Positions 40,160 through 50,060 are shown, counted from the stretch's first letter. The stretch: DNA of 64,000 nt from an uncultured Paracoccaceae bacterium (GCA_947501355.1 CANMVA010000001.1:2069492-2133491), one strand, 5' to 3'. The notes: generated by a model not told the origin, from the letters alone. Translations and numbers: made by a program.

Positions 40160-40294
40160 ATGCGCCTCATGTGCCTCATCCTCGTCGCCTTCACCTTGTC
40201 CGCTTGCGAGACGGTTCAGGGTGCGGGTCAGGACATCTCCAACGCAGGCGACGCCATTTCCGGCGAAAGCCGCGAGGTGCAGTCGCAATTCTAA
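40160..40294 (+). CDS. Entericidin-like small lipoprotein
   Basis: A 44-residue peptide, translated by eye: MRLMCLILVAFTLSAC then ETVQGAGQDISNAGDAISGESREVQSQF. The lipobox gives lipidated Cys16, and QGAGQDISNAGDAI is the entericidin A/B hallmark. AAAGGAA lies 7 bases upstream. Entericidins are small bacteriolytic or stabilising lipoproteins induced in stationary phase in enterobacteria; the role here is unknown. Confidence 0.8.
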   Translation: MRLMCLILVAFTLSACETVQGAGQDISNAGDAISGESREVQSQF

Positions 40295-40306
40295 GGCCGC
40301 CTGCGC

Positions 40307-40600
40307 TCAGCCCGTTGGCACAAACAACCGCAAGACCGCAGCGCCGAGCAACGCGCCGTAGCCGACAATCAGACAAACCTCGTCAATGCGCCGCCAGTCG
40401 CTGACATCGCGGTCCTGCTTGTCTACCACGATCCCGCGCACCTTGCGTTTGAAGCTGTCGGGCGTCTCGTCCAACAAATCGCGCACTTCTTTGAGCCGCT
40501 TGCGCCGCCTGTTCAGCGACCAGACCGGTATCGCAAGCACCGCGATGCCAATAAGCGTCATCAGGTTCAGCCACCAATGCGCGACCTCCGGCGTCATCAC
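40307..40600 (-). CDS. Small two-helix membrane protein
   Basis: A 97-residue protein with a helix near residues 9-29 (WWLNLMTLIGIAVLAIPVW), a basic middle (LNRRRKRLKEVRDLLDETPDSFKRKVRGIVVDKQDRDV) and a C-terminal helix (VCLIVGYGALLGAAVLRLFV). No family is recognised. Its ATG overlaps the stop of the XRE regulator, so it is the third gene of the toxin-antitoxin-like operon. Confidence 0.65.
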   Translation of the reverse strand: MMTPEVAHWWLNLMTLIGIAVLAIPVWSLNRRRKRLKEVRDLLDETPDSFKRKVRGIVVDKQDRDVSDWRRIDEVCLIVGYGALLGAAVLRLFVPTG

Positions 40601-40950
40601 ACAGCGACAGCCGACACCACATCATCCGACGCTGCCGACGGCGCGCTGACAAACGCGGTCTCGTCAAACTCGGAGCCTGAAAAGCCCAGCAGCATATGCC
40701 CGTCACACGCTTGCACGTAACGCATCACTGTATCCCAGTTGGGCAGTCCGCCCGTGGGGGCCTCCAGCCGGGAGATCATCGGCTGCGTCAGGGTTGACCG
40801 CGCCTCGATATCCTTTTGCGTCAGCTGCTTTTCCTTGCGCAGCGCACGCAAGGCCAGCGCCAGCTTACGCTTGAACTCATGGGTTTCCGCACCTGCCACC
40901 ACATCAGGGCGGCGGCTGCGCACCCGGTTTCTAAAACTTGTCGTCGCCAT
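40597..40950 (-). CDS. XRE-family HTH regulator (candidate antitoxin)
   Basis: A 117-residue protein with a Cro/C1-type helix-turn-helix: LALALRALRKEKQLTQKDIEARSTLTQPMISRLEAPTGGLPNWDTVMRYVQACDGHML. A single HTH in the middle and a short acidic tail is the layout of HigA-like antitoxins. It overlaps the upstream gene by 20 bases and the downstream membrane-protein gene by 4. It probably represses its own operon. Confidence 0.75.
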   Translation of the reverse strand: MATTSFRNRVRSRRPDVVAGAETHEFKRKLALALRALRKEKQLTQKDIEARSTLTQPMISRLEAPTGGLPNWDTVMRYVQACDGHMLLGFSGSEFDETAFVSAPSAASDDVVSAVAV

Positions 40951-41329
40951 AGGCTGCCTCCCAACTTGGATGTCTCAATTCAAAATGCCTTTCGGCCTTG
41001 CGCCGTGCCGCCTCACACGGATGCTCTTTGCTGCGCACCAGACCGTGCACAATGCAGGGCCAGGGCGGGTCTTTTGCGACCTGAAGCGAGATTGCAAGCC
41101 TCAGATGCGCGCAGCGCGGGATTTCAACCGCATAAATCTCATAGCGATCTGCTAACAGCCCGCACCGTTCCGTCAGATCGGGATCGCTCAACTCCAGCTC
41201 CTCGAGCAGCAGATCGACCCCCATCATGCATTGCGTCGAGGGGGTATCAAACTCTGCGAGGACCTCTGCAAGATAGGCCGCAACCGGTTCCACCGCACGT
41301 TTCACGCCCTTGCCTCTTTCCGCTGACAT
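40931..41329 (-). CDS. Putative HigB/Gp49-like toxin
   Basis: About 132 residues from the ATG at 41329; an alternative ATG at 41353 adds 8 residues. No start has a good SD. The TATACT at 41366-41371 on this strand would serve as -10 for the 41329 start. The C-terminal half (YEIYAVEIPRCAHLRLAISLQ...CIVHGLVRSKEHPCEAARRKAERHFELRH) has the strand-then-basic-helix pattern of RelE/HigB-type (Gp49) toxins, but the N-terminal half is unfamiliar. The position ahead of an overlapping XRE gene is the HigBA order. The toxin assignment is inference. Confidence 0.5.
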   Translation of the reverse strand: MSAERGKGVKRAVEPVAAYLAEVLAEFDTPSTQCMMGVDLLLEELELSDPDLTERCGLLADRYEIYAVEIPRCAHLRLAISLQVAKDPPWPCIVHGLVRSKEHPCEAARRKAERHFELRHPSWEAAYGDDKF

Positions 41330-41378
41330 GACAGGATATATCATTTGCGGCATATAACTTCAAGAGTATATCGCGATG

Positions 41379-41538
41379 ATCCATGCACAAAACGCATAAC
41401 GGCTATGCTGCGATTCCTGGCACGCAGGCCTTGCTGCGTTCGCAAACCGCCCCTAAATGCAGCATCGAAGGCGCGATATTGTGCGCTTTCATACCTCCCT
41501 GTTGGACTTCGGCCGAGCTTTTGCTCGGCCTTTTTTTT
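41379..41538 (+). ncRNA. Candidate small RNA with intrinsic terminator
   Basis: About 160 bases between the toxin-like gene and a small membrane-protein gene have no convincing ORF but end in a perfect terminator. A candidate promoter is TTGCGG (41345-41350), 16 bases, TATATC (41367-41372). The body holds a long-range stem ATGCTGC/GCAGCAT (41405-41411 with 41459-41465), a GCGC/GCGC hairpin at about 41472-41487, and an exposed CCTCCC that could pair with Shine-Dalgarno sequences. The 5' end is a guess. Confidence 0.35.
41511..41538 (+). terminator. Strong rho-independent terminator
   Basis: GGCCGAGC-TTTT-GCTCGGCC is a perfect 8-base stem followed by eight T. No recognised protein-coding gene ends just upstream on this strand, which is the main reason to suspect a small RNA. 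Confidence 0.9.
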
Positions 41539-41583
41539 CGCCCCACCCTTTTCGACAGGCCCCGGCCCGCGTAAATCCTCCTC

Positions 41584-41820
41584 ATGGAAAGCTGCGCCGA
41601 ACAAACGATGATCCTGCCTTTCAGCCTTTTCTGGCTGGGCGCGCTTGTCACAATCCTGATGATCCGCCGCGCCAACAACTTCTCGATCAAGGACACGGTG
41701 CGCGCGGCCATCGGCATGCGGGGCTACACCCGCACCCGCGCGATCACTATCGGTCAATTGCTGACATTGACCGTGCCTTTGGCGCTTTGGGTGGTGATGA
41801 TGCAAGCCTGCAAGGCCTGA
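41584..41820 (+). CDS. Small membrane protein, unknown function
   Basis: A 78-residue protein with two hydrophobic helices (MILPFSLFWLGALVTILMI near the N-terminus and TIGQLLTLTVPLALWVVMM near the C-terminus) around a basic loop (RRANNFSIKDTVRAAIGMRGYTRTRA). No clear SD precedes the ATG at 41584, so the start could be the internal MILPF. No family is recognised. A bidirectional terminator follows. Confidence 0.6.
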   Translation: MESCAEQTMILPFSLFWLGALVTILMIRRANNFSIKDTVRAAIGMRGYTRTRAITIGQLLTLTVPLALWVVMMQACKA

Positions 41821-41828
41821 GAAACGAA

Positions 41829-41859
41829 AAACGGGACCCACCAGCGGCAGATCCCGTTT
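41829..41859. terminator. Terminator hairpin between convergent small genes
   Basis: AAACGGGA and TCCCGTTT arms flank a 15-base loop. It lies between two convergent small membrane-protein genes and can serve both strands, although the T-runs are short. Confidence 0.55.
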
Positions 41860-41881
41860 CCCTCAAATGACAAGCGCCGCG

Positions 41882-42055
41882 TTACTCTGCGGGCGTTTGC
41901 AGACGCGCCAACCGCTCTGCCGCGCCGTCCCGCGACAGCGCCGATTTCGGGCCACCCTGCTGGCGGCGTTTCTCGGTGTCGCGGGCGCTGATAAAGCCGA
42001 AGACGGCCACAAAACCCAAAGTGCCGAAAGTCAGTAGTCCAAGTCCGAAGTCCAT
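41882..42055 (-). CDS. Small membrane protein, unknown function
   Basis: A 57-residue protein, MDFGLGLLTFGTLGFVAVFGFISARDTEKRRQQGG..., with one N-terminal hydrophobic helix and a polar tail. AAAGGGA precedes the ATG at 42055, which decides the start over a longer ORF. The gap upstream (42056-42235) is AT-rich, with a palindrome GCATACA-AA-TGTATGC at 42164-42179 that may be an operator; no gene is seen there. Confidence 0.6.
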   Translation of the reverse strand: MDFGLGLLTFGTLGFVAVFGFISARDTEKRRQQGGPKSALSRDGAAERLARLQTPAE

Positions 42056-42235
42056 GTCGTTCCCTTTCGCGCTGGTGTGATAGAATGTTGTGATATTGAT
42101 AAGGATACGGAACATTTTGGTCACCAGATCAAAAAGAAAAGATTTTTTCTTTTGTTTTCAGTGGCATACAAATGTATGCGGAAGACAGCGCTGCGGATTT
42201 CTGTATAGGTGACGCAGGGTTAGCCGATCTGACGC

Positions 42236-42496
42236 TTATCTTATGACAAGGATCACAACGCCGAAAAAAATCGCGAGACCGATGAACCCAAACTGCGCTG
42301 CGAAAAGACTGAGCAGGAAAAGCAGCCCCAAGACGCCACCCACAACCGCGACCTGCGTCCGCAACGACAGCTGCGCAATCGCGTCTTCGATGCCAACGGA
42401 TGTCTTGCCCGGCCAGAGCGCACCGATCAGCGCCGCCGCCACCCGACGGCAGTGGCGTCCCACAGGCGCAAGCACTGTGTCTCGATCCGCAGTCAT
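42236..42496 (-). CDS. Hypothetical membrane protein
   Basis: An 86-residue protein with a polar N-terminus (GRHCRRVAAALIGALWPGKTSVGIEDAIAQLSLRTQ) and a C-terminal hydrophobic block (VAVVGGVLGLLFLLSLFAAQFGFIGLAIFFGVVILVIR) long enough for two helices. GGAGGAG lies 9 bases before the ATG. It is divergent from purL. No family is recognised. Confidence 0.6.
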   Translation of the reverse strand: MTADRDTVLAPVGRHCRRVAAALIGALWPGKTSVGIEDAIAQLSLRTQVAVVGGVLGLLFLLSLFAAQFGFIGLAIFFGVVILVIR

Positions 42497-42622
42497 CAGA
42501 TACGCTCCTCCACGCAGTCAGCCTAGCACCGCATCGCCACGCATCGCAATGCCGCAGCCCCTTCCCCCGCGCGCGCCCTTGCCCTAAGAGACGTGGCAAA
42601 AGACGACCTTGGGGAATCCTTT

Positions 42623-44782
<2,160 letters not shown>

Positions 44783-44845
44783 TCCGCTTGCTCGGATGCA
44801 CAGCGCACCCTACATTTTAACCAAGCCAATCGCGGAGCCACCACC

Positions 44846-45082
44846 ATGCCCATCACCGCCCACGAGATCGAAACCCTCCTGCGGGAGAGTTTTCCGGACG
44901 CACAGATCACCGTGCAGGGCGATGACGGCGCGCATTTCGCCGCCGAGGTGATCGACGCCTCCTTCGCGGGCAAGAACCGCGTGCAGCAGCAACGCGCCGT
45001 CTATGCAGCTCTCAAAGGCAAGATGGATGGCAGCCATGGCGAGCTGCACGCTCTCGCGCTGACCACCAAAGCGCCCGGGTAG
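44846..45082 (+). CDS. BolA family protein
   Basis: A 78-residue BolA-like protein: MPITAHEIETLLRESFPDAQITVQGDDGAHFAAEVIDASFAGKNRVQQQRAVYAALKGKMDGSHGELHALALTTKAP. BolA proteins pair with monothiol glutaredoxins to handle [2Fe-2S] clusters, and the monothiol glutaredoxin gene lies two genes downstream, supporting a functional pair. Confidence 0.92.
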   Translation: MPITAHEIETLLRESFPDAQITVQGDDGAHFAAEVIDASFAGKNRVQQQRAVYAALKGKMDGSHGELHALALTTKAPG

Positions 45083-45346
45083 ATGGACGGGGCGATCATC
45101 ATCGGCCTTTGCCTGGCCATCGCAATCGTCCTCTGGATCACCGCCGCCCGCGCCATTCGCGCCGATAATGCCGCAGAACGCGGCCTTGAACCCGGCGACG
45201 GAGACCATATCATAGACGTGAATTACTCGTCGGGCCTTGGAGGGCAGCAAAGCCAGATCCGCGTCCCCCGCGACCCGCAGGAATATGCTAAAACCTTTGT
45301 CCCACAGGACAGACAAGCCAACCGAAAGCCCAAGGAAAAATCATGA
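45083..45346 (+). CDS. Single-helix membrane protein, unknown function
   Basis: An 87-residue protein with an N-terminal helix (AIIIGLCLAIAIVLWITAARAI) and a hydrophilic tail (VNYSSGLGGQQSQIRVPRDPQEYAKTFVPQDRQANRKPKEKS). It starts directly after the bolA stop and overlaps grxD by 4 bases (ATGA), so it is part of the bolA-grxD transcript. No family is recognised. Confidence 0.75.
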   Translation: MDGAIIIGLCLAIAIVLWITAARAIRADNAAERGLEPGDGDHIIDVNYSSGLGGQQSQIRVPRDPQEYAKTFVPQDRQANRKPKEKS

Positions 45347-45705
45347 GCGACGCCGCCACCCAGATCAAAGAGACCGTGACCGCCAATGACGTGGTGCTCT
45401 TCATGAAAGGCACCAAGTCCATGCCACAATGTGGGTTTTCCTCTCGCGTGGCCGGTGTGCTGAATTTCATGGGGGTCGATTTTACCGATGTGAACGTGCT
45501 TGCCGATGAAGGCCTGCGCCAAGGCATCAAAGATTACTCTGACTGGCCCACGATCCCTCAGCTTTACGTCAAAGGCGAATTCGTCGGCGGCTGCGATATC
45601 ATCACCGAGATGACGCTCTCTGGCGAGCTGGACACGCTTTTCAACGAAAACGGCGTGGGCTTTGACAAAGACGCAGCTGACAAGATCCGCGAAGCCAACG
45701 CATAA
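45343..45705 (+). CDS. grxD: Monothiol glutaredoxin (Grx4 family)
   Basis: A 120-residue CGFS-type glutaredoxin that carries [2Fe-2S] clusters. The active site is PQCGFS with Cys30. VNVLADEGLRQGIKDYSDWPTIPQLYVKGEFVGGCDIITEM covers the glutathione-binding TIP and GGCD motifs. It partners with the BolA protein encoded upstream. Confidence 0.95.
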   Translation: MSDAATQIKETVTANDVVLFMKGTKSMPQCGFSSRVAGVLNFMGVDFTDVNVLADEGLRQGIKDYSDWPTIPQLYVKGEFVGGCDIITEMTLSGELDTLFNENGVGFDKDAADKIREANA

Positions 45706-45711
45706 GCCGTC

Positions 45712-45786
45712 GTCCCGGGCTCGACCCGGGACCTCCCATGACAGGATAATTCGCTTAGCCCGAACAAGCCCCGGATCACGTCCGGG
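45712..45786. repeat. Pair of palindromic intergenic repeats
   Basis: GTCCCGGG-CTCGA-CCCGGGAC (45712-45732) and CCCGGA-TCACG-TCCGGG (45770-45786) are perfect hairpins in the gap between convergent grxD and the pentapeptide-repeat gene. They resemble the short GC-rich palindromic repeats scattered through many alphaproteobacterial genomes. No T-runs follow. Confidence 0.6.
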
Positions 45787-45796
45787 CGCGGCGTCC

Positions 45797-46195
45797 CTAC
45801 CGCCCCTTCGCCCTATAAGCTGCAAACAGATCGCTCACCAATACGCCGTCGATCCGCATCCCCTCCAGATCGGCGTTGCGAATGTCAACGCCTGACAGGT
45901 TTGCCCCATCAATCTGCAGCCCGCTCAGATTGGCCGCGGTGATCGTTACACCTGACAGATTGGCGTTGTTTACTGACACACCAGACAGATTGACGTTATC
46001 GAAACCAGCGCCGCTGAGGTTCACATCATCGAACCGGGCCGCGCTCAAATTCGTGTCGGTAAAATGCGCGCCGTGCAGCACTGCGAAAAAGCGTGCACCG
46101 GTCAGATCAACGCCGTCGAAATGCGCGCCTGCCATCTTGGCGCGCTGAAAGTGCCGCCCGCTGAGATCGTCTCCATCAAAGGGATCAGCGGGCAT
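45797..46195 (-). CDS. Pentapeptide-repeat protein
   Basis: A 132-residue protein made almost wholly of A(D/N)LXX-type pentapeptides (GVDLTGARFF, HFTDTNLSAARFDDVNLSGAGFDNVNLSGVSVNNANLSGV). These form a right-handed quadrilateral beta-helix. Such proteins sometimes mimic DNA and bind gyrase, but most have no known role. The reverse-strand gene lies 9 bases downstream of zapA. Confidence 0.85.
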   Translation of the reverse strand: MPADPFDGDDLSGRHFQRAKMAGAHFDGVDLTGARFFAVLHGAHFTDTNLSAARFDDVNLSGAGFDNVNLSGVSVNNANLSGVTITAANLSGLQIDGANLSGVDIRNADLEGMRIDGVLVSDLFAAYRAKGR

Positions 46196-46204
46196 GGCCG
46201 CCCC

Positions 46205-46618
46205 CTACCCCAGCTTCTCGTTCACCGAGGCCGCCACCGCTTCGGCGCGTGCGGCCAGTTCGGCCATCGTTTCCTCGACCTGCGGTGGGATCACCGGCAC
46301 TTCGATCTTCTCCGGCTCCGGTTGCGGTCGGTTCAGCGCCTCTGACAGCTGCTTTTCCAAAGCGGCCACGCGGGTCTCAAGCTCTTCCTTTTCGGCGCCA
46401 AAGCCATGGGCCTGATCTTCCAGCCCAGCGGTCTTGTCGGCCAGCATCAAGCCCGCCATCAACAGCATCTGACTTTCGGGCATCCGCCCGATCTGGCTTG
46501 TCAGCACGCTCGCCTCGATATCCAGCAGTTTCGCGGCTGACTTCAGGTAGGCCTCTTCACCATCCTGACAGGCGACGTTGAAGGTCCGACCGCCGATTTC
46601 CACATCTACCGAAGCCAT
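46205..46618 (-). CDS. zapA: Cell division protein ZapA
   Basis: Promotes FtsZ bundling at the Z-ring. The 137-residue protein has an N-terminal ZapA domain (MASVDVEIGGRTFNVACQDGEEAYLKSAAKLLDIEASVLTSQIGRMPESQMLLMAGLMLADKTAGL) and a C-terminal coiled-coil (KEELETRVAALEKQLSEALN). Its ATG overlaps the upstream coiled-coil gene's stop by one base (TAATG). Confidence 0.88.
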   Translation of the reverse strand: MASVDVEIGGRTFNVACQDGEEAYLKSAAKLLDIEASVLTSQIGRMPESQMLLMAGLMLADKTAGLEDQAHGFGAEKEELETRVAALEKQLSEALNRPQPEPEKIEVPVIPPQVEETMAELAARAEAVAASVNEKLG

Positions 46619-47106
46619 TACGCGCCCTCCTTCATGAGCGGAGCCAGTTCGTCCAGGATCACATCCAACTCGGCCGCGTCCGCCGATTGCATCGCGCGCA
46701 GCGCCTCAAGCTCGGTCATCATCGCCTTGTTGATCAAATGCGGCTCTGCCAGCCCTTCGGCATTGGCCTCCCGCAGCTTGGCAACCGCGTCGCGCAGCTG
46801 GCCGTTTACATGACGAAGATGTTGTAACTCTTTGTCAATCTTGGAAATTTGCTCAGCCTGCGCGGCCAGAGCCTCTCCTTGGCCTGCCACTTCGCCATCC
46901 TGGCGTTCCTTCAAGCTGCGGATACGTTCTTCCAGCTGGGCATTGGCGATCTTCTCGTCTTCCAACTGGGCGCGCAGCGAGGCAAGCTCTGCCTCCAATC
47001 CGCTTGTTTCTGGTGCAGCGACCGGCTTTGACAGCGTCTCGACACCTGCACCGATTGTCTCTAGTGCCGCGCTGATGCGGCGCTCATATTCTGCAAGCTC
47101 ACTCAT
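46618..47106 (-). CDS. Coiled-coil protein paired with ZapA
   Basis: A 162-residue protein with a long central coiled-coil (EAELASLRAQLEDEKIANAQLEERIRSLKERQ, QISKIDKELQHLRHVNGQLRDAVAKLREAN) and a C-terminal acidic helix (AELDVILDELAPLMKEGA). It sits immediately ahead of zapA with coupled translation, so a role in Z-ring assembly is plausible. No catalytic motif is present. Confidence 0.75.
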   Translation of the reverse strand: MSELAEYERRISAALETIGAGVETLSKPVAAPETSGLEAELASLRAQLEDEKIANAQLEERIRSLKERQDGEVAGQGEALAAQAEQISKIDKELQHLRHVNGQLRDAVAKLREANAEGLAEPHLINKAMMTELEALRAMQSADAAELDVILDELAPLMKEGA

Positions 47107-47333
47107 ACTATGGGGCCCCTTCTGCTCTGGTCCTCATCCCGCTCGGCACGTTGGCCGAATCAAACCCGTTCCGGTTGTTATCCAAGTGTAACGCACCGGA
47201 CGGGATTTTGCCCATCCTTTGCGAACAAGGGCTTAGGGGACGGCATTAAAGTGCCTGCCCTCAACGCTTGAACTTCGGCCCTTGGCTGGTAAACCCCACG
47301 CATCTGTTTCTGTCGCCAAAGGACATCACCCTC

Positions 47334-49355
47334 GTGGACATTTCTGCTTTGCGCGCTGCGCACCCCGATCACTGGTCCAAAGCTGCTGCCATCCGCGCCC
47401 TGACGCTGGATGCCATCCACGCAGCCAATTCCGGCCATTCCGGTATGCCGATGGGCATGGCCGATGTCGCGACGGTTCTGTTTGAAAAACATCTGAAATT
47501 TGACGCAAAGGCTCCCGATTGGCCCGACCGCGACCGGTTCATCCTGTCGGCGGGTCACGGCTCCATGCTGATCTATGCGCTGCTGCATCTGACGGGCTAT
47601 GAGGACATGACCCTCGATCAGATCAAGAACTTCCGTCAATGGGGTGCGATCACCGCAGGTCACCCAGAATACGGCCATGCCAAGGGTGTTGAGACGACGA
47701 CAGGTCCCTTGGGTCAGGGTATCGCCAATTCGGTCGGCTTCGCGATGGCCGAAGAGATCCAGCGCGCGATGTATGGCAAGAAGGTTGTGGATCACTATAC
47801 CTATTGCATCGCCGGCGACGGCTGCCTGATGGAAGGTGTCAGCCAGGAAGCGATTGCGCTGGCCGGGCGTCAGGAACTCAGCAAGCTGATCGTCTTTTGG
47901 GACAACAACAACATCACCATCGACGGCACGGTTGATCTGGCGGATCGCACCGATCAGGTGATGCGCTTCAAGGCGTCGGGCTGGAACGTGATTGAGATTG
48001 ACGGGCATGACCCAGTTGAGATCGACGATGCGATCACCAAAGCCAAGAAATCAGGCCGCAAGCCTACGATGATTGCGTGCAAGACGCATATCGCCCTAGG
48101 CTCCTCAGCGCAGGACACTTCCAAAGGCCACGGTGCTTTGACGGACGAGAAACTGATCGCTGACGCCAAAGCCGCTTACGGCTGGACCACCGGCCCGTTT
48201 GAGGTCCCTGCAGATACCAAATCGGCTTGGGAAGCGATTGGCAGCCGTGGCACAGAGGCGCGGACGGACTGGGAGGCGCGGCTTGCCTCACTCTCCAAAT
48301 CCAAGCGCGAGCAATTTGAGCGCGCCTATGCGCTGGACGCGCCAAAGAAGCTGAGCGCAGTTGTCAAAGCGCTCAAGAAACAGGTGAGCGAGAGCCAGCC
48401 GAAAGTGGCGACCCGCAAATCCTCCGAGATGGTGCTGGAAGTGATCAACCCGATACTGCCCGAAACAGTGGGCGGCTCGGCAGACTTGACCGGCTCGAAC
48501 AACACCAAGACGGCTGATCTGGGCGTGTTTGACCCGGAGAACCGTGGCGGGCGTTTCGTGCATTATGGCATCCGCGAGCACGGCATGGCGTCGGCGATGA
48601 ACGGCATGGTCCTGCATGGCGGCATGCGCCCCTATTCGGGCACGTTCATGTGCTTTACCGACTATGCCCGCCCCGCGATGCGCCTGTCTGCGCTGATGAA
48701 AGTGCCGACGGCCTATGTCATGACACACGACTCGATTGGGCTGGGCGAAGACGGCCCGACCCACCAACCGGTGGAGCATCTGGCGATGCTGCGCGCGACG
48801 CCCAACATGAACGTCTTCCGCCCCTGTGATACGGTTGAGACCGCCGAGGCATGGGAACTGGCGTTTACCAGCAAAGAGACCCCGTCCGTGCTGTCTCTGA
48901 CCCGTCAGGGCCTTCCGACCCTGCGGACGGAACACAAGACCAAAAACATGGTCGCTCAGGGCGCCTACGTTCTGGCCGATGCGGAAGGCAAGCGTCAGGC
49001 GATCCTTCTGGCGACAGGCTCGGAAGTGGAGATCGCCATGGCCGCGCGGGATATCCTGCAGGCCGAGGGGATCGGAACGCGGGTCGTGTCGATGCCGTGC
49101 TGGGAGCTGTTCGAGGAGCAGGATGAAAGCTATCGCAAGCGTGTTCTGCCCGGCGGGCCGGTGCGCGTGGCGGTCGAAGCTGCTATCCGCTTTGGTTGGG
49201 ATCGCTGGCTCTATGGCGAGCGCGGCAAGCGCGAGAAATCGGGCTTTGTTGGCATGCATGACTTTGGTGCATCCGCCCCGGCAGAGGTGCTTTATGAGCA
49301 GTTCGGGATCACCGCTCAAGCGGTCGCGGACAAGGCCAAGTCCTTGATTAAATAG
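47334..49355 (+). CDS. tkt: Transketolase
   Basis: TPP-dependent transfer of two-carbon units in the pentose phosphate and Calvin cycles. The 673-residue enzyme shows [41 protein letters not shown], the TPP motif [18 protein letters not shown]...NNNITIDG, and [22 protein letters not shown] use the GTG at 47334, which has AAAGGA upstream, rather than a TTG 66 bases earlier, because the family N-terminus starts here. A strong terminator follows. Confidence 0.93.
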   Translation: MDISALRAAHPDHWSKAAAIRALTLDAIHAANSGHSGMPMGMADVATVLFEKHLKFDAKAPDWPDRDRFILSAGHGSMLIYALLHLTGYEDMTLDQIKNFRQWGAITAGHPEYGHAKGVETTTGPLGQGIANSVGFAMAEEIQRAMYGKKVVDHYTYCIAGDGCLMEGVSQEAIALAGRQELSKLIVFWDNNNITIDGTVDLADRTDQVMRFKASGWNVIEIDGHDPVEIDDAITKAKKSGRKPTMIACKTHIALGSSAQDTSKGHGALTDEKLIADAKAAYGWTTGPFEVPADTKSAWEAIGSRGTEARTDWEARLASLSKSKREQFERAYALDAPKKLSAVVKALKKQVSESQPKVATRKSSEMVLEVINPILPETVGGSADLTGSNNTKTADLGVFDPENRGGRFVHYGIREHGMASAMNGMVLHGGMRPYSGTFMCFTDYARPAMRLSALMKVPTAYVMTHDSIGLGEDGPTHQPVEHLAMLRATPNMNVFRPCDTVETAEAWELAFTSKETPSVLSLTRQGLPTLRTEHKTKNMVAQGAYVLADAEGKRQAILLATGSEVEIAMAARDILQAEGIGTRVVSMPCWELFEEQDESYRKRVLPGGPVRVAVEAAIRFGWDRWLYGERGKREKSGFVGMHDFGASAPAEVLYEQFGITAQAVADKAKSLIK

Positions 49356-49398
49356 CATGTTCCCCACGGGGAACGGTGCAAGGAATGTGTTAAAAAAA

Positions 49399-49433
49399 GG
49401 GGCCCGCGTGTGTTGCGCGGGCCCCTTCTTTTT
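49399..49433 (+). terminator. Terminator after tkt
   Basis: GGGGCCCGCG and CGCGGGCCCC pair around TGTGTTG, followed by TTCTTTTT, 43 bases after the tkt stop. Confidence 0.92.
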
Positions 49434-49524
49434 ATCGCGGCCCGACCGCCCGGTGCTTTGAATTCCTTTACCGAGGTTAACGGGGAATACGGGGACACGC
49501 GGCTCATCTGCTTTCTGAGGCCAC

Positions 49525-49558
49525 AAAAAAGACCGCGCCTCCTGTAAGGCGCGGTCTT
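49525..49558 (-). terminator. Terminator after the exported 159-residue protein gene
   Basis: AAGACCGCGCC pairs with GGCGCGGTCTT. Read on the reverse strand it is followed by a run of T (AAAAAA on the forward strand at 49525-49530). It lies 22 bases past the stop of the reverse-strand gene. Confidence 0.88.
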
Positions 49559-49580
49559 CAATTCAAATTACCAGGGCAGC

Positions 49581-50060
49581 TTAGCTGTCGAGCTTCTCGA
49601 CGACGTTGTCGGCGAACGCGTCGATCATGAGGTTGTAGAATTCTTCACTGCTGGTCATGCGGTAATCCACATCGGTTCCAACGATCAGCGGCTCGATCTG
49701 GCGGGCGGACACGCTCAAAGTGTAGTCCTGATCGCCGTAATTGCCGTCGACGTCGATATCCACGTCACCAACCAGTTTGGAGCTGTCGATGTCGGCCTGC
49801 GTTTCAAACATGTCGGCCAGTTCCAGCTCATCAATGTCGATGGTGATGGTTGCGCCATCGTCTGCAATGCGATTGACCATGCGCTCAATGATCGCGGTCT
49901 CAAGGTCTTGCGGCAGCGTCGCCCAGTGGGCTGCGGCGTCAATATCCTGGATCGCGGTCAGATCGGCTTCGACATTCACGTCGCTTACCATTGTTGCAGC
50001 GCTTGCTGTCGCGGCGGACAGGGTCAGGGCAGCTGCAGTTGTCAGCATCAGGTTCTTCAT
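49581..50060 (-). CDS. Exported protein, unknown function
   Basis: A 159-residue acidic protein with a cleavable signal peptide (MKNLMLTTAAALTLSAATASA). The mature part is Asp/Ile-rich (VNVEADLTAIQDIDAAAHWATLPQDLETAIIERMVNRI, DDGATITIDIDELELADMFETQADIDSSKLVGDVDIDVDG) with alternating beta-like patterns and no cysteine. No family is recognised. The AAGGAG-like site before the ATG is good and a terminator follows, so it is an independent gene. Confidence 0.72.
   Translation of the reverse strand: MKNLMLTTAAALTLSAATASAATMVSDVNVEADLTAIQDIDAAAHWATLPQDLETAIIERMVNRIADDGATITIDIDELELADMFETQADIDSSKLVGDVDIDVDGNYGDQDYTLSVSARQIEPLIVGTDVDYRMTSSEEFYNLMIDAFADNVVEKLDS

Noticed and set aside
41383-41574. 63-codon forward ORF through the candidate ncRNA
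   Set aside because: It reads through the strong terminator, has no SD, and its product resembles no protein.
42593-42622. GTG start for purL 10 codons upstream
   Set aside because: The ATG at 42623 has a GGGGA site at proper spacing and gives the family N-terminus.
45797-46195. DNA-level tandem repeat or CRISPR-like array
   Set aside because: The periodicity is explained by pentapeptide codons of a beta-helical protein.
46195-47333. 6S RNA next to zapA, as in gammaproteobacteria
   Set aside because: No long rod-like non-coding stretch exists beside zapA; the flanks are coding or too short.
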